Below are positions 1 to 7,961 of a DNA stretch of 13,666 bases, in pieces. This stretch comes from Clostridiales bacterium UBA929 (GTDB taxonomy: Bacteria > Bacillota > Clostridia > Oscillospirales > UBA929), in contig DBDP01000019.1 of the NCBI GenBank assembly GCA_002293625.1, positions 25,611-39,276 on the forward strand, in the 5' to 3' direction. Position 1 is the first letter of the stretch; each line of letters starts with the position of its first letter. The position numbers were made by a program, and so were the translations under genes. Below the pieces are notes generated by a model. It saw only the letters and a list, made by a program, of their open reading frames with translations. It was not told the DNA's origin and made no database searches.

Positions 1-753
1 CGGCTTCAACTCTTCGCTCCGCAGGAACAGGTATCCGGTGTTCCCCCACATCGTTTGGAACTGGAAGATCGCGAGCGTCAGCCACGCGGGTTTAACGTTT
101 GGCATGATAATCTTCCAAAATACCCGCACTTCACCGGCTCCGTCCATTCTCGCCGACTCAATCAGCGAATCGGGAATCTGCTCCATAAACTGTTTCATCA
201 GGTACAGACCCAGTCCGTATCCCCAAGCCGGTAAAATCAACGCTAAATACGTGTTGTTGATTCCCAAATAGCTTACGATTACAAAGTTCGGGATCATCGT
301 GACCTGATAGGTAAACATGATGGAAAGAATAACAATCGTGAATAGTAATTTTTTTCCGGGAAACTTATGTTTTGCCAGCGGGTACGCCGCAAATGACGCC
401 ACAATGACGTGCCCGACGGTGCCGCAGCCCGTGATGATAACGGTATTGAGGATGTATCGGGAGAACGGAACCCACGAGTCGCTCATTAAAATAAACAAAT
501 CGGTAAAATTCTCAAAGGTTGGGTTCCTCGCGAAGATGGCCGGCGGATATTGGAAGATTTCGTCCAGCGGCTTGAGCGAGTTGTTGATGACCATGACAAG
601 CGGCAGTACCATAAACACACCGCAGATCGCCATGAAGACAAACAGCATTACGTTCCCCGCCCGCGAACGATTCAGCTTGCGTCTGCGGCGGAAAAGACGC
701 TCCCGCAGTGTCTCCTTCTCGGAAAATACCGGTTTAACCTTAGTTTTAACCAT
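1..753 (-). CDS. Carbohydrate ABC transporter permease, MalG/UgpE type (3' end cut by window edge)
   Basis: Inner-membrane permease subunit of a sugar importer, the second of two permeases that follow a solute-binding protein. The 251 visible residues begin with a basic stretch (residues 15-30), then a first membrane segment near 33-56. The coupling-loop EAA motif, which contacts the ATPase, is at about 199-222 (ESARMDGAGEVRVFWKIIMP). MalG-family proteins are usually about 270-300 aa, so only the C-terminal few dozen residues are missing. The ATG at 753 lies 4 bases after the stop of the preceding permease, with a GAAAGGTGG ribosome site inside that gene, so the two are co-translated. No ATPase gene is visible; such systems commonly share an MsmX/UgpC-type ATPase encoded elsewhere (family knowledge). 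The sugar cannot be told from the sequence. Confidence 0.93.
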   Translation of the reverse strand, partial: MVKTKVKPVFSEKETLRERLFRRRRKLNRSRAGNVMLFVFMAICGVFMVLPLVMVINNSLKPLDEIFQYPPAIFARNPTFENFTDLFILMSDSWVPFSRYILNTVIITGCGTVGHVIVASFAAYPLAKHKFPGKKLLFTIVILSIMFTYQVTMIPNFVIVSYLGINNTYLALILPAWGYGLGLYLMKQFMEQIPDSLIESARMDGAGEVRVFWKIIMPNVKPAWLTLAIFQFQTMWGNTGYLFLRSEELKP

Positions 754-757
754 ACGC

Positions 758-1675
758 CTACTCGCCCACCTTTCTCAACAGACGCTGCACCAGTTTATTG
801 GTTCCCACCATCATGATAAACAGAACTGTGGCGATCGCAGAGGCGTAACCCATTTCAAAACGGACTCCGCCGTAGTCAGACAAGTGCGTCACTACCGTTG
901 CGCCTGCGTATCCGACGGAGGGATTGCCCGCCAACTGGAGGGATATATCCGCCACGGCAAACGCCGACGTGATCTGCATGACTGCGCCAAACATCAACTG
1001 CGGCCTCATCGCGGGCAGGGTAACGAACCAAAGCTCTTGCCAGCGGTTTTTTACGCCGTCGATCGCGGCTGCCTCGTAGAGTGATTTGTCGATGGTCTGC
1101 AGACCCGCGATAAAGGCGAGGAAGCCGGTACCGAGGCTCAGCCAAAGCTGCACGACAATCAAAACAGGCATAACATACTTTGCCGTCTTCATCCATAGGA
1201 TCGGCTCCTGTATGAGGTCAAACTGCAATAGCGTACCGTTTAGGTATCCGTAGCGGTCACCGGTGAGGATGATGTTCCAAATGAGGTACGCCTGCCCCGA
1301 AATAGACGGCGCGTAAAAGATCAGCGTGAGGAAGGCGCGCAGTTTGCCCTTAAACTCGTTGATGATCCATGCGAACAGAAGGCAGAGAAAATAGCTGATC
1401 GGACCGGTGATGACGGCAAACAGCAACGTGTTTTTCAAAGCTAAGACGAAGATGTCGTCTTCAAGCAGCAGTTTTAGGTAGTTTGACCAGCCGATCCACT
1501 GCGGCGCCTCCAGCATATTGAAATATGTTAGCGAAATAAACATAGAGGCGATGACCGGCAATACGGTGAATAGGGTAAACAGCAGGAAATAGGGTGCCAT
1601 CATCAGATATGAGATGCGGTTTTTGGCCATCAAGGTGCCGATAAACGGTTTCTGCAGCTCCTTTTGCTTGTTCAT
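758..1675 (-). CDS. Carbohydrate ABC transporter permease, MalF/UgpA type
   Basis: Inner-membrane permease, partner of the MalG-type permease just downstream. At 305 aa it has the normal family length. The N-terminus is cytoplasmic and basic, and the first membrane segment (about 24-48) includes the usual MAPYFLLF/TVLPVIASMF sequence. Further segments lie near 80-105, 115-135, 168-190 and 280-295. The EAA loop is at about 201-226 (EAAAIDGVKNRWQELWFVTL). Its ATG shares four bases (ATGA, 1672-1675) with the stop of the solute-binding protein gene, so translation is coupled. Together with its two neighbours it makes up a CUT1-type sugar transporter without a dedicated ATPase. Confidence 0.94.
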   Translation of the reverse strand: MNKQKELQKPFIGTLMAKNRISYLMMAPYFLLFTLFTVLPVIASMFISLTYFNMLEAPQWIGWSNYLKLLLEDDIFVLALKNTLLFAVITGPISYFLCLLFAWIINEFKGKLRAFLTLIFYAPSISGQAYLIWNIILTGDRYGYLNGTLLQFDLIQEPILWMKTAKYVMPVLIVVQLWLSLGTGFLAFIAGLQTIDKSLYEAAAIDGVKNRWQELWFVTLPAMRPQLMFGAVMQITSAFAVADISLQLAGNPSVGYAGATVVTHLSDYGGVRFEMGYASAIATVLFIMMVGTNKLVQRLLRKVGE

Positions 1676-4647
1676 TCCGTTTCGTCCCCCTCTTCATATA
1701 GCGGTAACCCAAACTCCGCCCGCTTAAAGTTGATTTCGTCGTTAATCAAGATGACTTTATCCGTTAGCGCTTCACGCGGGAATTCAAAGACGGTTTCGGC
1801 GCTTCCGATAACCGATCTGCCCGTGACGACGGCGTAAAATGCGTTGTTAACGTTGCGGTAGGAGAAGTATCCGCCCGGTACCTGCGGGATTCCGCGTACC
1901 GATTCAAACTGCTGCTCAAGCGCTTGATAGTCAGCAACCGGCCACGGGAGCTGTGCAAAAGCCTCAATGTTTGCCGATGGGTGGCGCGCCGCCGCGCCCA
2001 TTAAACTCTCCATCTCACGCCCAAACAGTGTCTGGGTTTCCGCGTCCGTCCACCATTTGATAAATTCCCAAGAATTTTGGGGATCCTTATCCGACTTCAT
2101 CACCACACAGCCAGTTCCAAAACTGCCGACCGAGCGTTCTAAAGTGCCGTCCGCCTGAAGCGTTGCGGGAACGGGAGTGAAGCCCCACAGTCCTTTGATG
2201 TCGGGAGCCGATACTTGAAGGGTATTGTAGAAGGAGAAATCGTTGATAATCAGCGGTGTCTCGCCGGTACGGAAGCGTTCTTCAACGCTGGTGTCTTTAT
2301 CCAGCTTGTAGTCGGTGTAGAAATCCGTATACTTTCGGAAGGCGTTGATGGCATCGTCGCTGTCGAGCGCCGAGAGCGTAGCATCTTCGTTGTAATACTG
2401 ACCGCCGTTTTGGTAGAGGAACATCGAGAAGATTTGCTCGGTCGGCAGCATCCCCAGCTCCATCATATTGTTTGCCAGCACAGCCAGCGTTGTCTTCATC
2501 TCTTCCCATGTATTCGGAACGGTCAAGCCCAATTCTTTCATGATGTCTTTGCGGTAGAACATCATTGGGAAGGTCTGCGTCTCGGGCAGAGCATATACGG
2601 CACCGTCGTAGGTGAACGCCTCCATCACGCTGGGACGGAAGCGCTGCAGCACCTCGTCCAAATCGTCAAACTGCGTAAGATCCTGTACGGCGTTTCGCAC
2701 CCCGTAGTTCATGGGTAAGTCGTTTGCGACCTGAATGGCAACGTCGGGTCCCTCCCCGGCCAAGGTGGCCTGTAAGAGCGTACTCATATCAACCAACATC
2801 GCGTTGACGCTGATGCCGGTGTTTCTGGTAAAGGTTTCATCAATTAAGTTTTTAATAACGTTTGCTTGATCGCGCCCCGACCCGATCCAAAGGGTGACGG
2901 TATCCGAGATGTTCTCCTCCGACACGTTCCCGATTTGGTTGTAGTCGATGACGAAGGAATAGAAGAGGCGCGATATCTCGTACCAAATCACCGAAAAAAT
3001 GTTGTTGTTATGAACCTTTATTTCTTCGCCGGGAGCGTGGAAGTGGAGCGAATCCACGCGGAGAGGCTGGTCAATGGCTTGCGTGAGCCATGTGCCGCAG
3101 GCGCGGATGTCGATGCGGAAGGACGCGACAACTTTGGAAAAACGCTCCGGATCCTCGATTAGCTCATCGAGGCGGGTAATCATCGTCTTGATAACCCGTT
3201 CGCGGTCGCTTCGCTTGCCGGCGACCCTTTGCAGCTCGTCGATCGACCACTGCAGCCTTTCGCGAACGGCTTCCATTTCGCCCCTTAACTCCGGCAGACT
3301 GTAGGCAATCTGATAGTCACGGTTTTTATCGGGTTTCACGCCGGTCAGGCGGATAACCTTGCGGTAGATGCGGTTCAGTTCAAATACCGCGTCGCGCACG
3401 ACGCTGATAATCTCGGAAAAGCTGCCGAGCACCGCTTCCATGCGAATGGTATGCGTTCCTTCTTCCAAGTAAATCTTATATGGTGTCTCGTCTTTTGCCA
3501 TGAGTTTTTCCATATGCCAGCTCTGCCTGTAGATAAAACCGTATTCCGAGAACTCGGCGAACGGGACTTTTCCGTCAATGCTGATCTTTCTGGAAACATA
3601 AATACCTCTGGAAAAGTTTTGCAGAATATGCGCCGAAAACTCATACAGGCCGCTCTCCGGCGCGACAAACTCCCATTCAACCCACTGACCCGCACTGCGC
3701 CACGACTGACCGCCAATCGTGTTGTTCAGCAGGAGTTTGGCGCTAGAGGGGCTGACCTTGGGGGAGGATTGATCCTGATCGGGGTAAAGCATCTGCGAGG
3801 AAGTTTTCGTTGCGTTCTGCGCCATAATGTTTATTGAGGAGGTTGCGTCCTTCGCGCCGTCCGCGATCCAACCGGCCAGCACCTCGCTATACGGACGGAC
3901 AGCATCGGTGTTTTGCAGCGTAAGTTTCCGAAGCAGCATCGGCTCGCGCAACGAAACAAGCGTGAGAACATGCTCTCCTTCGGTAAGATATAGGGAGAGC
4001 CGCTCTGTTATATATCCGTCGCTGTCGTACAGGAACGCCTCTACCCATTCGGGAATCTCAATCATCGTAGGCTTCAGATCGTTACCTTGGTTATCTTTTT
4101 CCCAAACCGGTTCGCTCAAACCGGCTTTTTGCGCCGCGTCAGCAACGGTGTTCGTCCAAATGCGTTGAAACTCAACTGTCGACAGTTCGCGGTAGGGCAG
4201 CTCTCCGTCTACAAAGAAGGAACGTTGAATGTCCGAACTTTTACCTTCAACGGGATAATATAACAACGACAGGTCGTATAAACCCGCCTCCTCAACATTG
4301 ACGGAAAATTCGATCACAGCGTCTTCCTCTGTCAAGACACTGTCGCCCGCCTGACCTTCGTAATCGGCGTATACTTCCGCTTCGGCGACCGTGCCGCCGG
4401 CTTCGTATGACACGTAATCGGCCGCTTCAATCTCGATCACGGCGTCCGGTCTGCTCTGCGGCTGACTTTCTATGTAATCACGATAGGTAGGGATGGATTC
4501 GTCGACCGAATACCCCTCCAGTATATCTTCATAGTCAAGGCGCGTCTTTTCCCCGGCCGAGTAGCCGTAAACGGGGGTTAATGACGCCAGAAGAGCGAAC
4601 GCCACCACTACAGCAAGCGTCCGCCCCGCAACCCGTTTCCAAGTCAT
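1672..4647 (-). CDS. Very large exported solute-binding protein with N-terminal carbohydrate-binding-like domains
   Basis: First gene of the sugar ABC operon, 991 aa, more than twice the 420-550 aa usual for the family. Residues 1-30 form a signal peptide with a hydrophobic core (11-25) and a probable signal peptidase I site near VYG/YSA. There is no lipobox cysteine, unlike most Gram-positive binding proteins. Two regions, about 68-250 and 305-425, look like beta-sandwich carbohydrate-binding modules: each has a VIEIEAADY or VEWEFVAP start, an AGLYDLSLLY/SGLYEFSAHI core and a GEHVLTLVSL/GTHTIRMEAV end strand. A helical, charged linker covers 430-580. A classic family 1 solute-binding domain covers about 583-975, with GPDVAIQVANDLP, ALPETQTFPMMFYRKD, PNTWEEM and the tryptophan-rich SWEFIKWWTDAETQ. 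The start at 4647 is supported by GGAGGG at 4656-4661. Domain roles are inferred from the residue pattern. A polysaccharide or oligosaccharide ligand is likely but unproven. Confidence 0.92.
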   Translation of the reverse strand: MTWKRVAGRTLAVVVAFALLASLTPVYGYSAGEKTRLDYEDILEGYSVDESIPTYRDYIESQPQSRPDAVIEIEAADYVSYEAGGTVAEAEVYADYEGQAGDSVLTEEDAVIEFSVNVEEAGLYDLSLLYYPVEGKSSDIQRSFFVDGELPYRELSTVEFQRIWTNTVADAAQKAGLSEPVWEKDNQGNDLKPTMIEIPEWVEAFLYDSDGYITERLSLYLTEGEHVLTLVSLREPMLLRKLTLQNTDAVRPYSEVLAGWIADGAKDATSSINIMAQNATKTSSQMLYPDQDQSSPKVSPSSAKLLLNNTIGGQSWRSAGQWVEWEFVAPESGLYEFSAHILQNFSRGIYVSRKISIDGKVPFAEFSEYGFIYRQSWHMEKLMAKDETPYKIYLEEGTHTIRMEAVLGSFSEIISVVRDAVFELNRIYRKVIRLTGVKPDKNRDYQIAYSLPELRGEMEAVRERLQWSIDELQRVAGKRSDRERVIKTMITRLDELIEDPERFSKVVASFRIDIRACGTWLTQAIDQPLRVDSLHFHAPGEEIKVHNNNIFSVIWYEISRLFYSFVIDYNQIGNVSEENISDTVTLWIGSGRDQANVIKNLIDETFTRNTGISVNAMLVDMSTLLQATLAGEGPDVAIQVANDLPMNYGVRNAVQDLTQFDDLDEVLQRFRPSVMEAFTYDGAVYALPETQTFPMMFYRKDIMKELGLTVPNTWEEMKTTLAVLANNMMELGMLPTEQIFSMFLYQNGGQYYNEDATLSALDSDDAINAFRKYTDFYTDYKLDKDTSVEERFRTGETPLIINDFSFYNTLQVSAPDIKGLWGFTPVPATLQADGTLERSVGSFGTGCVVMKSDKDPQNSWEFIKWWTDAETQTLFGREMESLMGAAARHPSANIEAFAQLPWPVADYQALEQQFESVRGIPQVPGGYFSYRNVNNAFYAVVTGRSVIGSAETVFEFPREALTDKVILINDEINFKRAEFGLPLYEEGDETE

Positions 4648-4732
4648 CCGAAAGCCCTCCTAAAAGCCGTATCTCTTCCGACAGGCTTGTTTTTCGGTAT
4701 ATGTCACAAGTATCCAACCACGTGTTCATCTT

Positions 4733-4761
4733 ATTTTAATACAATCTTCACAAAAAGTCAA
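4733..4761 (-). promoter_or_regulatory. Sigma-A promoter of the sugar ABC operon
   Basis: On the minus strand, -35 TTGACT (4761-4756) and -10 TAAAAT (4738-4733) are 17 bases apart. This predicts transcription starting near 4726 and a leader of about 80 bases before the ATG at 4647. No catabolite-response (cre) site or other operator was identified with confidence. Confidence 0.75.
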
Positions 4762-4834
4762 TACTCATCCTAAAATTCCTTAGCAGCAATTTTGATTTTG
4801 CAGCGGCGCGTATTGCGCGCCCGCCCTGCGGGGT

Positions 4835-4863
4835 TTGCGCTCCGCGGCGCTTTATGGTATAAT
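4835..4863 (+). promoter_or_regulatory. Extended -10 promoter of the three-gene ABC importer
   Basis: -35 TTGCGC (4835-4840), a 17-base spacer, then the perfect -10 TATAAT (4858-4863) preceded by an extended TGg (4855-4857). Transcription should start near 4870, leaving a leader of only about 35 bases. That is too short for a riboswitch such as a TPP element. GC-rich inverted repeats sit just upstream and overlap the -35 (for example the arms 4805-4810/4816-4821) and could bind a regulator. Confidence 0.8.
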
Positions 4864-4904
4864 CTCGTGGCGGGTATAAACCCTCGGAAAGGATGATTCA
4901 ACCA

Positions 4905-5861
4905 ATGAAAATAAAACGTCTCACGGCTCTTACGGCGCTTGTCCTGATGTGCGCTCTCTTGTTCGCTTGCTCCACCCCTTCGTCCTCCGAACCGAAGGAA
5001 CCCATCCGAGTTGGCGCGCTGAAAGGCGCGACAACGATCGGGATGGTGAAGTACATCGAGGACGCGGCGGAGGATACGGACTTCAGCGTTGTCACTATCG
5101 ATGAAATCGTCCCGATGGTTGTCAAGGGAGAAGTGGACGTGGCCGCCGTGCCGGTCAACCTCGCGGCGACGTTGTTTAAGAACACGGACGGCGCGATTCG
5201 TGTGCTGGCGGTCAATACTTTGGGGCTGACGTACATCGTCGAGACCGGCGACGAGATTCATTCTGTAGAAGACCTGCGCGGGAAGACGGTTATCGCGACG
5301 GGCAAAAGCACCACGCCGGAGTTCACGCTGCGCCATATCCTCCGCCAAAACGGGCTTGACCCCGATGTCGACCTGACGCTGGAATTCCGAAACGAACCCG
5401 CCGAGGCAGTGGCGCATCTGAAACTGAACGGCGGTATCGCTATGCTGCCGCAGCCGTTCGTCACGTCGGCGGAAGATACCGTACCGGGTCTTCGCGAGGC
5501 GATCGACCTCACTAAGGAATGGGAGAAGCTCGGCGACGCGGGACCGCTCGTTATCGGTGTATTGATCGCGCGCACGGAGTTTTTGGAGCGTGAGGAGGAT
5601 GTCAGCGCGGTGCTGGACGCTTGCCGAGCTTCGGCAGAATGGGTCGTCGCGAATCCGGCGGAAGCCGCCCCGCTTGTAGAAAAAACAGGCATTGCTCCCG
5701 CGGCGATTGCGAAACGCGCCATCCCCAAATGCCACATCACGTTTATCGAGGGTACGGAGATGAAGGAGATGCTCTCCGCATTCCTTACGGTGATGTTTGA
5801 GAACGCGCCCGAATCGGTTGGGGGAACGCTGCCCGGCGACGAGTTCTATTATGCTCCGTAA
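4905..5861 (+). CDS. ABC transporter substrate-binding lipoprotein, SsuA/TauA/NMT1-like
   Basis: Extracellular binding protein of a small-molecule importer, 318 aa. It has a lipoprotein signal peptide: basic MKIKR, hydrophobic 8-20, and a lipobox ending LFAC with the lipid-attached Cys at residue 22. The mature part begins with a low-complexity SSSEPKEP linker and the first strand RVGALKGATTIGMVKYIEDA. Other family-like stretches are DVAAVPVNLAATLF, SVEDLRGKTVIATGKSTT and a late AEWVVANPAEAAPLVEKTGI. These resemble periplasmic proteins for sulfonates, nitrate or thiamine precursors. The ATG at 4905 is preferred over the in-frame ATG at 4893 because the AAAGGA ribosome site (4888-4893) fits only the later start. 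Its last codons overlap the permease start. The ligand is unknown. Confidence 0.9.
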   Translation: MKIKRLTALTALVLMCALLFACSTPSSSEPKEPIRVGALKGATTIGMVKYIEDAAEDTDFSVVTIDEIVPMVVKGEVDVAAVPVNLAATLFKNTDGAIRVLAVNTLGLTYIVETGDEIHSVEDLRGKTVIATGKSTTPEFTLRHILRQNGLDPDVDLTLEFRNEPAEAVAHLKLNGGIAMLPQPFVTSAEDTVPGLREAIDLTKEWEKLGDAGPLVIGVLIARTEFLEREEDVSAVLDACRASAEWVVANPAEAAPLVEKTGIAPAAIAKRAIPKCHITFIEGTEMKEMLSAFLTVMFENAPESVGGTLPGDEFYYAP

Positions 5862-6612
5862 CAGGCGCTTGATGATCCCGCTCTGCGCGATCTTTTGGCT
5901 CTTGGTTTGGCAATTCGCCAGTATGCGGATCGAGGAGGAAATCCTGCTCGTATCGCCGATTGCGGCGGGAACGCGGCTCTTGGAAATCGTCCGGCAATCC
6001 TCCTTTTGGATGTCGGCGGGGTTTTCCCTTACACGGATTATGGGAGGGTTCCTGCTGTCGCTCGCCGGAGGAACCATACTGGCGGCGCTGGCATATCGGT
6101 TCAACGGGCTTTCCTTCCTGTTCGCGCCGCTGATCAGCGCTGTGAAGTCAGTGCCGGTGGCTTCCTATACCATCCTGTGCCTGATTTTTTTGAGTACTCG
6201 CAGTTTGTCCTTGATTATCTCCTTTTTAATGACGCTCCCCGTCGTGTATGATACGCTGCTGGAGGGCTTGCGCCAGACCGACCGGAAACTCTTGGAGATG
6301 GCGAAGGTGTTCCGCGTGCTGCCGCGCCACCGTCTGCGGCATATCTATATCCCGCAGATTCTGCCTTATCTTGTTTCGGTAATCGGCGTGGGTGTCGGCA
6401 TCGCGTGGAAATCCGGCGTAGCCGCCGAGGTAATCGGGCTGCCGCAGGGCGCGATCGGCACCCGCCTCTACGAGGCGAAAATCACCCTCGATATGCGCAG
6501 TCTGTTCGCGTGGACGGTCGCCGTCATGGTGATGTGCTACCTTCTCGAAAAACTGATTCGTTTTTTGGTCGTCCGGGCTTCCCGCGCGCTGGAAAGGGGG
6601 CGGTTATCGTGA
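5851..6612 (+). CDS. ABC transporter permease, SsuC/TauC/ThiX type
   Basis: Membrane permease of the importer, 253 aa, a normal length for this family. About six hydrophobic segments are visible (roughly 8-24, 62-82, 88-114, 117-133, 172-190, 217-235). The cytoplasmic coupling loop lies around 133-170 and includes LLEMAKVFRVLPRHRLRHIY. The start at 5851 overlaps the binding-protein stop by 11 bases, which fits the compact operon. An in-frame ATG at 5872 is possible, and longer upstream starts would run deep into the previous gene. No strong ribosome site precedes 5851, so translation probably depends on coupling. The TGA stop shares four bases with the GTG start of the ATPase. Confidence 0.9.
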   Translation: MLRNRRLMIPLCAIFWLLVWQFASMRIEEEILLVSPIAAGTRLLEIVRQSSFWMSAGFSLTRIMGGFLLSLAGGTILAALAYRFNGLSFLFAPLISAVKSVPVASYTILCLIFLSTRSLSLIISFLMTLPVVYDTLLEGLRQTDRKLLEMAKVFRVLPRHRLRHIYIPQILPYLVSVIGVGVGIAWKSGVAAEVIGLPQGAIGTRLYEAKITLDMRSLFAWTVAVMVMCYLLEKLIRFLVVRASRALERGRLS

Positions 6613-7184
6613 ACGACATCGTCCTCTGCGAACTCAGCAAATCCTTTGGCGAAAAGCGCGTATTGGACGGTCTCTCCCACACCTTTCCCGGAGGCGGCGT
6701 CCACGGTGTGATGGGACCGTCCGGCTGCGGAAAGACAACGCTTCTGCATATTTTGCTGGGTCTGCTCCCCCCCGATTCCGGTACGGTTTCCGGCGTCAAC
6801 CCCGGCGCTCTCAGCGCCGTGTTTCAGGAAGACCGCCTGTGCGAACGCGCCCGCGCCGGTGTTAACATCCGCATGGCGGCTCCCCGTTTGCGCAGCCAAG
6901 ACGCTCTCCGCGCGCTAGCGGTGGAAATGGAAATAGACGATAAAACGCCCGTACACGAGCTGTCGGGCGGCATGAAGCGGCGCGTCGCCCTGCTGCGGGC
7001 GCTCGCCGCTCCGTCGGAACTGATCGTAATGGACGAACCGTTTACCGGGCTGGACGCGGGGATGAAGCAAACCGCCGCCGCCTGTATCCGCCGTCACTTA
7101 AATGGTCGCACGTTAATTGTTGTGACGCACAGCAAAGACGACCTCGCTCTGCTGGGCGGGGATGTGTCGCTCGTGATGTCGTAG
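6609..7184 (+). CDS. ABC transporter ATP-binding protein (small)
   Basis: Cytoplasmic ATPase that powers the importer. The GTG start at 6609 overlaps the permease stop (GTGA) and has the purine-rich ribosome site AAAGGGGG before it. At 191 aa it is clearly shorter than the usual 240-260 aa, yet all catalytic motifs are present: Walker A GPSGCGKTT (36-44), Q-loop FQED (72-75), signature LSGGM (118-122), Walker B LIVMDEP (138-144), D-loop TGLD (146-149) and switch histidine VTHS (172-175). It is short because loops between the motifs are brief and there is no C-terminal extension. The stop codon lies inside the first hairpin of the following palindromic region. Confidence 0.93.
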   Translation: MNDIVLCELSKSFGEKRVLDGLSHTFPGGGVHGVMGPSGCGKTTLLHILLGLLPPDSGTVSGVNPGALSAVFQEDRLCERARAGVNIRMAAPRLRSQDALRALAVEMEIDDKTPVHELSGGMKRRVALLRALAAPSELIVMDEPFTGLDAGMKQTAAACIRRHLNGRTLIVVTHSKDDLALLGGDVSLVMS

Positions 7185-7209
7185 TGACGGTCGGGGCGAT
7201 CGTCACTAC
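7181..7209. repeat. Hairpin overlapping the ATPase stop codon
   Basis: Arms 7181-7189 (GTAGTGACG) and 7201-7209 (CGTCACTAC) are perfect complements. In RNA the stem extends inward through one G-U pair and three more pairs to a GGG loop (7194-7196), giving 13 pairs. No T-run follows, so it is not a classic Rho-independent terminator. It could protect the transcript end, stop transcription weakly, or belong to a repeat family. Confidence 0.7.
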
Positions 7210-7220
7210 AGGATTACGGC

Positions 7221-7242
7221 GGCGCGTCGAAGGCGACGCGCC
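7221..7242. repeat. GC-rich intergenic hairpin
   Basis: Perfect 9-bp arms GGCGCGTCG (7221-7229) and CGACGCGCC (7234-7242) with an AAGG loop. It sits 11 bases after the previous hairpin, between two convergent genes. Its base composition and its position resemble the dispersed GC-rich palindromes common between genes in Clostridia (general impression, not checked). It has no poly-T tail. Confidence 0.7.
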
Positions 7243-7274
7243 CTACTGGGCTAAAATGCACCTTCATGAATCAG

Positions 7275-7961
7275 CTACCCCACCGTTCCCGTATAAATAA
7301 ACCCCTTACGTTCAGGAACTCCCGATTCTTTTGTGAAGCGGAATTTCTCCGTTTCGCTCGCGATGTGCCAAAGCGCGATACCCATATCAATCTGTCCGAG
7401 CTTTTCAGAAGCTATGAACCCGGGCTTCTTTCGGTAGCAGCGGATTTTTCCGTTTAAAGCCGAAAAATACCACCCCTGCGCATTTATGCCGCTGGGCGCA
7501 AGACGAGCCGCTTCAAGCCGCGAGTCGTTCCCGTCGCTGATTTCAGAAAGAGGCTTCCGCTTGAAGTCCGTAAGGCTTCGGTGCAAAGGCTCTTCGGGGT
7601 TACCGAACACCATACTGATAACATAGGATAGATCGCCGTCTTCACTGGGTTTCGCCATTCCGAGCCAGTAGGAGCCAAGACCGTTTTCAGAAAACCACAA
7701 GTCCATCTGCTGACCGATAAACCCAATGTTTTCATATGCGCCGTCTTTGTTCTCACTGCGGAAGACGAGGTAGGATGACGCGCCGGAACCCTGTGTGAAC
7801 AATCCTTTTGTCTTGTCCGCGATTGTTACCGTGTACCTAATTTCCGGGAACAGCGGCGTGAGGGTTTCGAGTTTCTCCCGCACTTTCGCGAGTGTTTCTT
7901 CATCAAGCGGTGTTTTGCTGTATTTGCGGATGGACTTGCGCTTGCGGATGGTTTCGTTCAT
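7275..7961 (-). CDS. Nitroreductase family protein (TM1586-like)
   Basis: Predicted FMN-dependent oxidoreductase of 228 aa; the natural electron acceptor is unknown. Features: the N-terminal flavin-phosphate-binding RKRKSIRKYSKTPLD (6-20), ENIGFIGQQMDLWF (77-90), the GLGSYWLGMAKP stretch (94-105), EPLHRSLTDFKRKPLSEISD (124-143), LAPSGINAQGWYF (154-166, flavin contact) and IDMGIALWHI (191-200). These match the putative nitroreductase family PF14512, which fuses two half-domains in one chain. The ATG at 7961 is chosen because it overlaps the upstream yjbQ stop as ATGA; a longer reading to 8033 would lie inside yjbQ. It is the last gene of the XRE-YjbQ operon. Confidence 0.9.
   Translation of the reverse strand: MNETIRKRKSIRKYSKTPLDEETLAKVREKLETLTPLFPEIRYTVTIADKTKGLFTQGSGASSYLVFRSENKDGAYENIGFIGQQMDLWFSENGLGSYWLGMAKPSEDGDLSYVISMVFGNPEEPLHRSLTDFKRKPLSEISDGNDSRLEAARLAPSGINAQGWYFSALNGKIRCYRKKPGFIASEKLGQIDMGIALWHIASETEKFRFTKESGVPERKGFIYTGTVG

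Noticed and set aside
317..1084. 255-codon plus-strand open frame over the two sugar permeases
   Set aside because: Antisense to strongly supported permease sequence with EAA motifs on the other strand; composition is not protein-like.
2215..2718. 167-codon plus-strand open frame inside the large binding protein
   Set aside because: Shadow of the minus-strand solute-binding domain; no motif or ribosome site.
4864..4904. TPP riboswitch upstream of the NMT1-like binding protein
   Set aside because: The predicted leader is only about 35 bases and has no CUGAGA/ACCUGA-like conserved parts.
4893..4904. Earlier start codon (ATG 4893) for the binding lipoprotein
   Set aside because: It overlaps the ribosome site that serves ATG 4905, and would add MIQP before an already complete lipoprotein signal peptide.
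4770..6104. 444-codon minus-strand open frame opposite the binding protein and permease
   Set aside because: It is very rich in Arg, His and Asp, without domain motifs, and opposite two well-supported ABC genes. It is a frame shadow of high-GC coding sequence.
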